Assembly: GCF_040117685.2 (NCBI RefSeq)
Contig: NZ_JBEDYP020000018.1
Location: 62,001 to 126,000 of the forward strand
Direction of reading: 5' to 3'
Origin: Gracilimonas sp040117685
Lineage (GTDB): Bacteria; Bacteroidota; Rhodothermia; Balneolales; Balneolaceae
DNA length: 64,000 nt
Shown here: piece after piece, positions 7,869 to 16,024 of the stretch
Layout of the letters: each line of letters opens with the position of its first letter
Numbering within the stretch: position 1 is the stretch's first letter
The notes under the pieces: model-generated
The model's input: only the letters and a program-made list of their open reading frames with translations
The model's database searches: none
Told to the model about the DNA's origin: nothing
Made by a program: the position numbers and the translations under genes

Positions 7869-7916
7869 ATTCATAAAACACCCTTAATATAAGCTCAAAG
7901 AACATTCACAACATAT

Positions 7917-7936
7917 AAAAGACAAAAAACTCTTAA
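7917..7936. promoter_or_regulatory. palindromic operator, proximal to nirK
   Basis: AAAAGA-N8-TCTTAA. It ends 25 bases before the nirK ATG, where a repressor would cover the promoter or initial transcribed region. It differs from the ric copy only within the spacer. Confidence 0.7.
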
Positions 7937-7961
7937 AACAATAACTCAAAATTATACAACT

Positions 7962-9089
7962 ATGAGACATTCAAAATTAACTCTTTCCATGTTGTTCGGG
8001 TTTTTATTTACAGGTTGGGCTTTTGCTCAAACCGCCGAATATACCATGGATGGTATGACCTTCGGTATGCCGGAAGCAGTAGTATTCACTGAAGACTATG
8101 ACGGTCCTCCCGTTGTTGGAGAATATGTTACCCTGCTGCCAAACCTTAAACCTTTAGACTACGAAGGCAATAAACATCATGAGGTTCGAATTGATATTCT
8201 GGTTCAGGAAATCGAAGTGGCCGAAGGTGTACGATACCGTGCGTGGACATTTGGCGGAACGGTTCCGGGCCCCGTACTTCACGTTAAGGAAGGAGACCGA
8301 ATTACTTTCACCATGAAAAACCGGTCTGACGAAGAAGTGACTATTACTGAACCTTCAAAAGGCGGTTCTCCATTCATGCAACAAGTAGCTGAAAATACCT
8401 ATCAAAAAAATAAGTCGGCCATCATGCCAATGCCACACTCTATGGACTTCCATGCCGGAACCGTAGCGAAAGATGACAAATGGAGAACCATAGGGCCGGG
8501 TGAATCCATTAAGTTTGACTGGATTGCAAACTACGCAGGTTCTTATATCTACCACTGCGGTACTCCAAGTGTTCTTATGCACACCGCGATGGGACAACAT
8601 GGTGTGGTTGTAGTTTCACCTAAAGACGGCTACCCAACCGATTATGAAGTGGACCGTGAATATGTGATCGTACAATCCGAGTACTACCTGGAAAGAGGTC
8701 CTGGAGAATTGTATCAATATGACTTTGAAGGTGCTTCCAACCGACAGCCCTCACACGTTGTATTTAACGGACACCAAACCATTATGCATGATCAGCCTCT
8801 GAAAGCTAATGCCGGCGAGCGAGTACGCTTCCACTTCTCCAATAACGGGCCAAGCGGTACCTCCAGCTTCCACGTAATTGGCGGCATCTTTGACCGTGTA
8901 TGGCTTGAAGGACACCCTTTCAATGAAATGCGCGGAATGCAGACGGTACTTGTAGGAGCTTCCGGCTCAGCAACTTTGGACATGATTGTACCGGAAGAAG
9001 GCAAGTACATCCTGATTGACCACGAGTTTGCTGATGCAGAATTGGGTGCAACCGGTACACTAAAAGCAGGCCCAAGACAGAAAAAATAA
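7962..9089 (+). CDS. nirK: copper-containing nitrite reductase NirK, with Gln at the expected type-1 axial position
   Basis: Periplasmic enzyme reducing nitrite to nitric oxide. It has 375 residues: signal peptide (about 1-22) and two cupredoxin domains. Type-1 copper ligands: H159, C199 and H207. Type-2 ligands: H164, H198 and H354. The catalytic pair is D162 and H304 (in FHVIGGIFD), which separates it from laccases. The usual axial Met lies five residues after the second His; here that position is Q212, and a Met sits instead at 210. The second domain resembles the AniA-type branch. An insertion of about 25 residues precedes H159. Two palindromic operators lie upstream. A hairpin terminator separates it from nirV, a Sco1-like gene and a cupredoxin gene. 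Identity as NirK is strong; the effect of Q212 is not known. Confidence 0.92.
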   Translation: MRHSKLTLSMLFGFLFTGWAFAQTAEYTMDGMTFGMPEAVVFTEDYDGPPVVGEYVTLLPNLKPLDYEGNKHHEVRIDILVQEIEVAEGVRYRAWTFGGTVPGPVLHVKEGDRITFTMKNRSDEEVTITEPSKGGSPFMQQVAENTYQKNKSAIMPMPHSMDFHAGTVAKDDKWRTIGPGESIKFDWIANYAGSYIYHCGTPSVLMHTAMGQHGVVVVSPKDGYPTDYEVDREYVIVQSEYYLERGPGELYQYDFEGASNRQPSHVVFNGHQTIMHDQPLKANAGERVRFHFSNNGPSGTSSFHVIGGIFDRVWLEGHPFNEMRGMQTVLVGASGSATLDMIVPEEGKYILIDHEFADAELGATGTLKAGPRQKK

Positions 9090-9148
9090 AACGAAGAAAC
9101 CGGTGAAACTGAAAAGCACACTGATTTTAAAATCTGATATCAAATACC

Positions 9149-9184
9149 GTAAGGGCGAGCTCAATTCGCCCTTACAATTCTTTT
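9149..9184 (+). terminator. hairpin terminator after nirK
   Basis: A 10-bp perfect stem GTAAGGGCGA / TCGCCCTTAC with a 7-base loop and a T-rich tail. It lies between nirK and nirV and could limit read-through into the accessory genes. Confidence 0.7.
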
Positions 9185-9202
9185 AAAAATGAATTGATTA
9201 CA

Positions 9203-10018
9203 ATGAGATCCCAAAAGAACATAAGCCGTTTTACTATTTGCACCCTGACCGTGATGGTTGCCTTATTGGTTAGTTTGTTGAGTCCGGTGATGGCACAAGA
9301 GGAGCGGGTTATGATTCCGGCGGGATCTTTTCATTCTATACTCCCGGAAGTTAAAGGAGAGCCTATTCTGGTTGATTCTTTTTATTTAGACAGAACAGCA
9401 GTTACCAACGAAGATTTTCTCCAATTTCTTCAGGAAAATGATAGCTGGAAAAAGGACGAAATACCGTCCATTTTTGCAGCACAGAATTACCTGAATCATT
9501 GGCAGGAGGTAAGTACTCCCGGTCTTGAAGAGATTGGAGAAAATCGTCCGGTAACACATGTTTCATGGTTTGCGGCCAATGCCTATTGTTCTGAGAAAGG
9601 AGGAAGATTACCAACCCTGAACGAATGGGAATATTCGGCCCAGCTAATGGATTTTGATTCCATACAGGAAATGAACCGGTTCAGTACCGAACTGATTGGT
9701 TGGTATTCAAGCGTGGATGCCAAAAACACAAAAGCTGTTGGTTCAACCGGGATTCAAAACCGGCATGGGGTGCAGGATCAATTTGGTTTGATTATGGAAT
9801 GGGTGGAAGATTATAAGCCCATTATAGCCGATGAACTTTCCCTGGATTGTGGTACCGTTGGAAGACTTCAGCAATTGGGAAATATCTACAGTTACGCAGC
9901 TTCCATTCGGTATATCACCCGGATGAGCTTCAACCCCAAAACAACAACCGGTATGGTAGGCTTCCGATGTGCGTATGATATCGATGCCCCGGAATCATCT
10001 TTAAATACAGAACTATGA
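9203..10018 (+). CDS. nirV: NirV-like protein with formylglycine-generating-enzyme (SUMF1) fold
   Basis: About 271 residues from the ATG at 9203; a TTG three codons earlier is possible. A signal peptide (about residues 5-30) is followed by an FGE-sulfatase domain: MIPAGSF near the start, PVTHVSWFAANAYCSEKGGRLPT in the middle, and a GFRCAYD end. Such proteins, called NirV when next to nirK, accompany copper nitrite reductases in several denitrifiers; their exact job is not settled. Its stop codon overlaps the start of the Sco1-like gene (ATGA), so nirV-sco-cupredoxin is one translationally coupled unit. Confidence 0.8.
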   Translation: MRSQKNISRFTICTLTVMVALLVSLLSPVMAQEERVMIPAGSFHSILPEVKGEPILVDSFYLDRTAVTNEDFLQFLQENDSWKKDEIPSIFAAQNYLNHWQEVSTPGLEEIGENRPVTHVSWFAANAYCSEKGGRLPTLNEWEYSAQLMDFDSIQEMNRFSTELIGWYSSVDAKNTKAVGSTGIQNRHGVQDQFGLIMEWVEDYKPIIADELSLDCGTVGRLQQLGNIYSYAASIRYITRMSFNPKTTTGMVGFRCAYDIDAPESSLNTEL

Positions 10019-10623
10019 GAACACTACTTATTCTATCCGCTTTTTTATTGAATTCGATGCCGGTAATGGCTCAACATCATCACGGTGGTTCCGCCTCACT
10101 AAAGGCAGAGAAGGTGCCGGAACATTCTCTGTACCACCTAAAAGCAGAATGGACCACCCATCGAAACGAATCTGTAACTTTAAGACAGTTTAAGGGACAA
10201 CCGGTTATTGTTGTGATGTTTTATGGCAACTGTACTCAGGTATGCCCGATTCTGATCCGCGATACCTGGCGTTTATATAATTCCGTAGATGAATCAATGA
10301 GAGGTTCCGTGAACGTGCTGGCTGTTTCATTTGATCGGGAAAATGACAGCCCGGAAGTTCTAAGAAAATATGCTGAGTATGAGCAATTGAATATCGACGG
10401 ATGGCATTTTGTAACCGCCAAAGAAACAGATATCCGAAGCCTGGCCATGATGTTAGGTGTACAGTATGTGAAGCAGGGGAATGGTGAATTTGCTCACTCA
10501 AACCTTGTCAGCGTATTGGATGCAGAAGGAAAAGTGGCAGTTCGTGTTGAGGGTTTAAATCAGCCAATGGCATCGGCAGCCTTAAAGATTGAGAATATGC
10601 TGAAGCAGCATACCATGCAATGA
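10015..10623 (+). CDS. Sco1/SenC-type copper chaperone
   Basis: A 202-residue thioredoxin-fold protein exported by an N-terminal signal (about 1-19). The copper site is visible: C-x3-C in NCTQVCP and the partner His in FAHSN. Family members deliver copper to cytochrome oxidase CuA and to other periplasmic copper enzymes. After the signal there is a short His stretch (QHHHGG) that may bind metal. Its start overlaps the end of nirV by 4 bases and its end overlaps the cupredoxin start by 4 bases. In this setting the target is probably NirK or the cupredoxin; that is inference. Confidence 0.9.
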   Translation: MRTLLILSAFLLNSMPVMAQHHHGGSASLKAEKVPEHSLYHLKAEWTTHRNESVTLRQFKGQPVIVVMFYGNCTQVCPILIRDTWRLYNSVDESMRGSVNVLAVSFDRENDSPEVLRKYAEYEQLNIDGWHFVTAKETDIRSLAMMLGVQYVKQGNGEFAHSNLVSVLDAEGKVAVRVEGLNQPMASAALKIENMLKQHTMQ

Positions 10624-11078
10624 AACCAATATATTCCATAGTAATTGCGCTATTTCTTGCTTGGATTGAACCGGTTCAAGCTTTTCAGCAAACAAATGCA
10701 GATACCTTAACCGTAGAAGTATTGGGAACCGGTGCCGATGCTCGTTTTGTGCCGGCACTCATACAGGTGGCCCCGGGTGATTTAGTCAGGTTCGTTGTAA
10801 TCGAAGGAATGCATACAGTCACCGCTTATCATCCCGACAATCGCAGGCCTGTCAGAATACCTGAATCGGTTAGTGCTTTTGATTCCGGTATGTTGAAGGA
10901 AGGCGATATATGGTTCCTGCAAATAACAAAAGAAGGTATTTACGATTACTTTTGCTTACCGCACGAACGTCTCGGCCATGTTGGAAGAATTGTGGCTGGC
11001 AAAGAATGGAAAACTGCGGAGTATGATAATTCACTTATCCCCAAAGCTGCAGCCCAAACCTATAATTCGTTGCCGTGA
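10620..11078 (+). CDS. cupredoxin (pseudoazurin/plastocyanin-like), with His at the expected axial ligand position
   Basis: A 152-residue periplasmic blue copper protein with signal peptide (about 1-21). Type-1 ligands: H65 (GMHTVTAYHP), C112 and H115 (FCLPHERLGH). In pseudoazurins the axial Met lies eight residues after the Cys; here that residue is H120. The protein is coupled to the Sco1-like gene and lies in the nirK accessory operon, so it is a likely electron donor to NirK, as pseudoazurin is in other denitrifiers. The role is inference; the fold assignment is firm. Confidence 0.82.
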   Translation: MKPIYSIVIALFLAWIEPVQAFQQTNADTLTVEVLGTGADARFVPALIQVAPGDLVRFVVIEGMHTVTAYHPDNRRPVRIPESVSAFDSGMLKEGDIWFLQITKEGIYDYFCLPHERLGHVGRIVAGKEWKTAEYDNSLIPKAAAQTYNSLP

Positions 11079-11091
11079 TTTCGGGAAAAGA

Positions 11092-12534
11092 TTAAAGAGA
11101 AAGGGCTAAATCAAAAATTTGGAGAAGAGAGTCATTGCTAAAAAATAGTACCAATAAGCCAATCGATACTAAGGAGTGTAAGCCGATAGTCAGGAATAAA
11201 TAAAGTGCGGTTCCGGGTCCCGAGCTACGGGATATATCAAAAGCTGAGATATTGAAGGCTCCGTACCAAATCAGTACGAATAAGGCACCAAAGATGAGAA
11301 TGACAGTTGGCCCAAAGCCGGTAATGTACAGTGTAACCAAAATGGTCACAATCAGAAAATCGAGAAAAAATGTACCTGAGTAAAGGTTAACGGCCTGGCT
11401 AAAATGTTCCATATTTTTAGCCGGAAGGTAGAGCCAAAGCAAGGCAACGGCCTGGATCAACAGAGTTAGAATAACACCAAGCGCAAAGAATGAAGCAAAG
11501 TTAACACCGAGTATGGAAAAAGACGGCAGGTGATGTAAAAAAGCTTCAAGACCCGAGTCACTCATGGCAGATTCCGCCAATACATAAAATACTATTCCAG
11601 AAAATAAAGCATGCATTGCCATAAGTGCTATTCCCCCGGTTATAGCACGTTCGCGGTAGTGCAGGATGTCGTCCACAAAAAACCGGTGGGCGAGAAAGTA
11701 CCGCAACAACATAGGCCGTAAATAGGGAAGTAGTCTAAAAAGAACGGCGAGCCCAACCCAAAGAGTAATCAGCAGGATCACGATCCAAGGCTGAGATTCC
11801 CGGGATTCATCTGAAGCAGGTAATGCAATGCTCCAGTCCTTACTAAGTTCGAACTCTCTGAGACTCTCAGAGAATTCGGGATATTCTGAATGGGCCTCAA
11901 TGAACCACTGAGATCGCATAAAGAAAATAAGGCTGGAATTCTGACTGACTTCCCTTCCAAACCGTTCATCAAAAGCGGCAATATCGGCTCGTTGAAATAC
12001 AGAGTCTGCAAAAAGGGTAGCAAAAGGAATTTCTGGAGTCTTGAAGTAAGCCCACTCTTCATTGGTGTAGAAATAGAAGTCTTTATTTGATCGTGCCGAT
12101 AAAGAATCCAGAATGGGAGCGAACGTATTGCCAAAATCAGGATGGGAAGTCTGGCTATTCTTCAACAAACCGATTGCAGCAAGGTTTAAATGTGATCGGT
12201 AAAGATCGGCTGCTTCTACATACTGTTGTAGCAGGTTGTCTTGAAGAGACCGAATATCGTTTAGTGTAAGATAAGTATGATCCAGTTGTATGAGAATGGT
12301 AAAAGGAGTCTCCCTCAATAAAGTCAGAAGATCGGGGTTTACCGGGTGGTTGAGCTGGAGGTAGTCGATGCCGTGTTCATGAAATACATTCAGCTGGTCT
12401 CTTGCTTCTGAAGTATCAGTGGGATGATCCCAGACAATGCCTAATGAAGGCTGCTGAGCCATGCTTTTGGCAGTAGTTCCCATAAACAGGCAAAGAAAAC
12501 TTAAGGCGAAAAGATATGTGGCCTTGGCTTTCAC
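11092..12534 (-). CDS. membrane protein with a GH-like periplasmic domain, function unknown
   Basis: A 480-residue protein starting at a GTG directly after the miaB stop (TGA then GTG), so it is co-transcribed with miaB. A signal peptide (about 1-26) leads into a soluble region (about 27-240) that begins LGIVWDHPTDTSEA and includes HEHGIDYLQLNHP, reminiscent of TIM-barrel polysaccharide-binding folds. The second half has about six membrane helices (248-478). I recognise no catalytic pair. It could be a polysaccharide sensor or an anchoring protein. It converges on the cupredoxin gene with 13 bases between. Confidence 0.45.
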   Translation of the reverse strand: MKAKATYLFALSFLCLFMGTTAKSMAQQPSLGIVWDHPTDTSEARDQLNVFHEHGIDYLQLNHPVNPDLLTLLRETPFTILIQLDHTYLTLNDIRSLQDNLLQQYVEAADLYRSHLNLAAIGLLKNSQTSHPDFGNTFAPILDSLSARSNKDFYFYTNEEWAYFKTPEIPFATLFADSVFQRADIAAFDERFGREVSQNSSLIFFMRSQWFIEAHSEYPEFSESLREFELSKDWSIALPASDESRESQPWIVILLITLWVGLAVLFRLLPYLRPMLLRYFLAHRFFVDDILHYRERAITGGIALMAMHALFSGIVFYVLAESAMSDSGLEAFLHHLPSFSILGVNFASFFALGVILTLLIQAVALLWLYLPAKNMEHFSQAVNLYSGTFFLDFLIVTILVTLYITGFGPTVILIFGALFVLIWYGAFNISAFDISRSSGPGTALYLFLTIGLHSLVSIGLLVLFFSNDSLLQIFDLALSL

Positions 12535-13893
12535 TCAGGCTACAACTTCAGCTCCGTAATATTCTGTAAGCGTCGTTTTTTTAATAGGCCGTGCAATTAA
12601 TGTGGCTGATGTTGCTTCAGTAACTTCAACCTCCACATAGTCGCCGGGCTCAAAGTCTTTTCGATCAAAAACGCACATCTTATTGGTGTCGGTACGTCCA
12701 CTCATTTGCTCATCAGAACGCTTACTGGTTCCTTCTACCAGAACTACATGACGGCGTCCGATTTCATCCTGATTTCTTCGCTCCTGAATCTCCATCTGCT
12801 GATTGATGATCTCAGTCAGCCGGCGCTTTTTAACCTTCTCCGGTACGTTGTCTTCATATTTCCGGTGAGCCAGTGTTCGTTCCCGTTCCGAATAGGCAAA
12901 CATGTACGCCAAATCATATTCCACCTCAGCCATCAAGGTAAGGGTTTGCTCATGTTCTTCTTCGGTCTCATCACAAAACCCTGCAATGATATCTGTTGAA
13001 AGGGAGACACCGGGAATTACGGATTTCATTTTTTGAATAAGCTCCAAATACCCTTCTCTTGTATAAGGCCGGCGCATACGTTCCAGCATGGTGTCGCTAC
13101 CGGCTTGTGCCGGGATATGAATGTAATTACATAAATTCGGTCGCACTGCGATCAGGTGAAGCAGATCGTTTGGGAAATCTTTGGGGTGAGGAGAAGAAAA
13201 TCTGAAACGCATCTCAGGGTCAACTTTACTGGCTTCATCCATCAGGCGGGTAAAGGTATTTTCCCCATCCAAATAAGAATTCACATTCTGCCCCAACAGT
13301 GTTACTTCCTTATAGCCTTCGTCACTGAGTTGTTTAATTTCCCTGAGGATAGATTCCATAGGACGGCTTCGTTCACGTCCTCTCGTAAAAGGAACCACAC
13401 AGAACGAGCACATATTGTCGCATCCACGCATAATGGATACAAACGCATTTACACCATTTCCGGTAGTTCTGACGGGGGCAATGTCAGCGTAGGTTTCTTC
13501 CAGAGAAAGCAGCACATTCACTGCTTTACGTCCGTCTTCAACTTCCTGCAACAGCCGTGGAATGTCGCGATATGCATCAGGGCCCACAACAATATCAACC
13601 AGGTGTTCCTGTTCAATAATGCGGTCTTTGATCCGCTCGGCCATGCAGCCTAATACACCAACCGTAAGGTCTCCGTTTTCTTTTTTGATGGATCGGAGCT
13701 CTTTTAAACGGTTCCAGACCTTGGTTTCCGCATTTTCACGAATGGAACAGGTATTTACCAGTACAACATCTGCACTTTCTGCTTCATGAACCGGCTCCAA
13801 ACCTTCCTCAAGCAGGATAGAATTCACGATCTCAGAATCGGCAAAGTTCATCTGACAACCGTAGGTCTCTATATAGAATTTCTTGTCTTTCAC
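12535..13893 (-). CDS. miaB: tRNA-2-methylthio-N6-dimethylallyladenosine synthase MiaB
   Basis: Radical-SAM methylthiotransferase that converts i6A37 to ms2i6A37 in tRNAs reading UNN codons. The 452 residues show the three family regions: N-terminal UPF0004 domain with three cluster cysteines (YGCQMN, NTCSIRE, GCMAER), radical-SAM core with CxxxCxxC (CDNMCSFC) at about residue 160, and a C-terminal TRAM domain (about 375-440). Length is typical. The next gene begins immediately after its stop. 34 bases separate its start from the end of pyrE upstream. Confidence 0.96.
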   Translation of the reverse strand: MKDKKFYIETYGCQMNFADSEIVNSILLEEGLEPVHEAESADVVLVNTCSIRENAETKVWNRLKELRSIKKENGDLTVGVLGCMAERIKDRIIEQEHLVDIVVGPDAYRDIPRLLQEVEDGRKAVNVLLSLEETYADIAPVRTTGNGVNAFVSIMRGCDNMCSFCVVPFTRGRERSRPMESILREIKQLSDEGYKEVTLLGQNVNSYLDGENTFTRLMDEASKVDPEMRFRFSSPHPKDFPNDLLHLIAVRPNLCNYIHIPAQAGSDTMLERMRRPYTREGYLELIQKMKSVIPGVSLSTDIIAGFCDETEEEHEQTLTLMAEVEYDLAYMFAYSERERTLAHRKYEDNVPEKVKKRRLTEIINQQMEIQERRNQDEIGRRHVVLVEGTSKRSDEQMSGRTDTNKMCVFDRKDFEPGDYVEVEVTEATSATLIARPIKKTTLTEYYGAEVVA

Positions 13894-13927
13894 GGCACTA
13901 AAATTTTATGAATTCGAAATATACAAA

Positions 13928-14584
13928 TTATTCATCCGAAGGACTATCAGGCCATACTTCCGGATGATCTCTCCAGCTGGAAAGCAAGTCAAGGTCATCG
14001 CCGTCAATTACTCCTTTTTCAATGGCTACATTTACCAGCGTTTTATAGTCGGTGAGAGTATAAACAGGTACTTCGGTATCTGAAAATCGTTTAGAAGCTT
14101 TATCAAAATCGTAGGTAAAGATGGATAAAACGGCATCAACCTGTGCTCCTACAAACTTGAGGGCCTCAACCACAGAAATGGCAGATCCACCTGTAGAAAT
14201 AAGATCTTCGATTACTACTGTAGATTCTCCTTTCTTAACACCACCTTCAATTTGATTCCCCATTCCATGCGCTTTTGCTTTTGCACGCACATAGGCCATC
14301 GGCTTGTTCAGGTTTGATGCCACCCAGGCTGCATGGGGGATTCCGGCCGTAGCTGTTCCGGTAACTACATCCACATCCGGGTATTTTTCCTGGATGATAG
14401 CGGTGAATTCGTTTTCAATTTTATTCCGTATTTCAGGAAATCGCAATGTGAGCCGATTGTCGCAGTAGATCGGTGAGTTCCAGCCTGAAGTCCACGTAAA
14501 CGGATCGTTCGGTCTGAGAACTACAGCATTAATATCAAGCAAATGAGCAGCCAGCTCACGCGCAAATGAGTTATTGAGTATCAT
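13928..14584 (-). CDS. pyrE: orotate phosphoribosyltransferase
   Basis: Pyrimidine biosynthesis enzyme joining orotate to PRPP to give OMP. The 218 residues include the PRPP-binding motif VVIEDLISTGGSA (about residues 114-126) and the catalytic flexible loop around RAKAKAHGMGNQIEGG. Length is typical of the family. It lies in a minus-strand series upstream of miaB and downstream of pgpA. Confidence 0.95.
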   Translation of the reverse strand: MILNNSFARELAAHLLDINAVVLRPNDPFTWTSGWNSPIYCDNRLTLRFPEIRNKIENEFTAIIQEKYPDVDVVTGTATAGIPHAAWVASNLNKPMAYVRAKAKAHGMGNQIEGGVKKGESTVVIEDLISTGGSAISVVEALKFVGAQVDAVLSIFTYDFDKASKRFSDTEVPVYTLTDYKTLVNVAIEKGVIDGDDLDLLSSWRDHPEVWPDSPSDE

Positions 14585-14629
14585 AAGTCTTTAAATTCTG
14601 TTATTGGTACCGCTGCGATGAGTGAATTT

Positions 14630-15157
14630 TTATACCATCCCAAAGATATTTGGCCAGACAAAAATAAGGGTTTTTAAGCACAGAAGCGCATACAATCCTG
14701 CCAATAAATCATCAGCAAAAATTCCCCAACCTCCGGGCAGATTCTGCACTTTTCTTATCCCTAATGGCTTTAATACATCAAAAATACGGAAGAGCACGAA
14801 TCCCGTTAATAAAATGATAACATGGAGTTCGGTGCTGCCGGCCAAACCTGTGGTAAAAAACGTGAGCGATTGTCCGGCCCATTCATCCATTACCAATTGC
14901 CCGGGATCTTTACCAAATTCTTCCTCAAAATATGTGAATACCCAAAAGCATATCAGTGAGCAGGCTAATACGATAAGTAAAATCAGCCAGGTTGCGTTAA
15001 CCTTAAGAATGAAATAGAGAGGGAGCAGGATTACTAAACTTCCTGCGGTACCCGGCGCTTTCGGAGTGAGTCCGGAATAGCATCCGGTTCCTAAAAAGTA
15101 TTTCAGGCCGTTCACGAGGGCGTATTTTGAATTTTGAACAATTGACTGTTGCTCCAT
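14630..15157 (-). CDS. pgpA: phosphatidylglycerophosphatase A
   Basis: A 175-residue inner-membrane protein that dephosphorylates phosphatidylglycerophosphate to phosphatidylglycerol. It carries the family signature GTGCYSGLTPKAPGTAGS near residue 22, the acidic DEWAGQ motif, and four hydrophobic segments. Its 5' end overlaps pgsA by 46 bases, so the pair that makes and dephosphorylates PGP is translationally coupled. No later ATG before the conserved motif would give a shorter overlap. Confidence 0.92.
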   Translation of the reverse strand: MEQQSIVQNSKYALVNGLKYFLGTGCYSGLTPKAPGTAGSLVILLPLYFILKVNATWLILLIVLACSLICFWVFTYFEEEFGKDPGQLVMDEWAGQSLTFFTTGLAGSTELHVIILLTGFVLFRIFDVLKPLGIRKVQNLPGGWGIFADDLLAGLYALLCLKTLIFVWPNIFGMV

Positions 15158-15705
15158 ATATATTCGGCTCCGGAGTAAACGGTAAGTGCCGTTACAAACA
15201 TCATGGCATAATACAGCACGCCCGAGTTGAAGAATTGAGCAGCCGCATCCGCAAATTCTATATCAGCCTGTTTAAAAACACCAAGCAGTAAAACGGCATA
15301 GAGGAAAACCATTTGCACCATGGTTTTGGCTTTGGCTGTAAACCGGGTTCTCATGTGAAATTTCTTGCGGCCAGCATAAAGCCTGAGTAGAGTTACGAAC
15401 ATGTCCCGAACTACAATTACGATAACGGCCCACCAGGGAAATTGGGATACATCCAGAAAAGGAAGGCAAAAGAAACCGGCAAAAGTGAGAAATTTATCTG
15501 CAAGGGGATCAATGAAAACACCGAAGTCACTTTCAAGCTGGTAGTATCGGGCAATTTTACCGTCAAAGTAATCGGTAACAGCCGCCGTAGCAAAAACGGC
15601 TATGCTGAGCGAGCGCCATACAAGTTCGTCCTGTATATACATGAACAGGAATATAGGAGCCAGCACCATCCGTATGGCACTCAGTATGTTGGGAATGTTC
15701 TTCAT
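15112..15705 (-). CDS. pgsA: CDP-diacylglycerol-glycerol-3-phosphate 3-phosphatidyltransferase
   Basis: A 197-residue integral membrane CDP-alcohol phosphotransferase catalysing the committed step of phosphatidylglycerol synthesis. The family motif D-G-x2-A-R-x8-G-x3-D-x3-D is present as FDGKIARYYQLESDFG followed by FIDPLADK (about residues 48-70). Five to six membrane helices are visible. It overlaps pgpA, the next enzyme of the pathway. Confidence 0.93.
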   Translation of the reverse strand: MKNIPNILSAIRMVLAPIFLFMYIQDELVWRSLSIAVFATAAVTDYFDGKIARYYQLESDFGVFIDPLADKFLTFAGFFCLPFLDVSQFPWWAVIVIVVRDMFVTLLRLYAGRKKFHMRTRFTAKAKTMVQMVFLYAVLLLGVFKQADIEFADAAAQFFNSGVLYYAMMFVTALTVYSGAEYIWSNSQLFKIQNTPS

Positions 15706-15795
15706 TGGTAACTATTCAACCTTCTTGTGACCGCCAAACTTACTAAGTAATTCAGACCATAACATGATAGATTTTTGAGTAGATGCTAGGGGCAA

Positions 15796-15811
15796 GGTGT
15801 TAGGTGTTAGG
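15796..15811 (+). repeat. left arm of a long inverted repeat (tandem GGTGTTA units)
   Basis: GGTGTTAGGTGTTAGG, two tandem 7-base units plus two bases. It is the exact reverse complement of 15947-15962. The similarity continues inward as T[TTTAGT]TAGTCAT against TAAGTCAT with a 6-base gap. Confidence 0.75.
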
Positions 15812-15946
15812 TTTTAGTTAGTCATGGTTATCCAGAGCGAAATAATGTAGGATTATGATTGGGATTTTAAGCCGAAGGATCTTTGCCAGTTAATGCTTGG
15901 TAAACAATTTATGACATAATTTCATCGCTACACTCTGTATGACTTA

Positions 15947-15962
15947 CCTAACACCTAACACC
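15947..15962 (-). repeat. right arm of a long inverted repeat
   Basis: CCTAACACCTAACACC, exact reverse complement of 15796-15811, with 135 bases between the arms. The two together resemble a small palindromic interspersed element rather than a terminator. Confidence 0.75.
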
Positions 15963-16024
15963 TAAAACCTATACCCTCCAAATAGCTGTGGAAATTGGGC
16001 TGGCTTATACGGAATTTAGGCCCC

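Larger units (their letters stand above)
15706..16024. other. non-coding interval between pgsA and cinA
   Basis: 319 bases with no credible ORF. Most of it is taken up by an inverted-repeat element (see the two arms at 15796-15811 and 15947-15962). Promoters for the divergent pgsA and cinA genes must also lie here, but I see no clear match to one. Confidence 0.5.
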
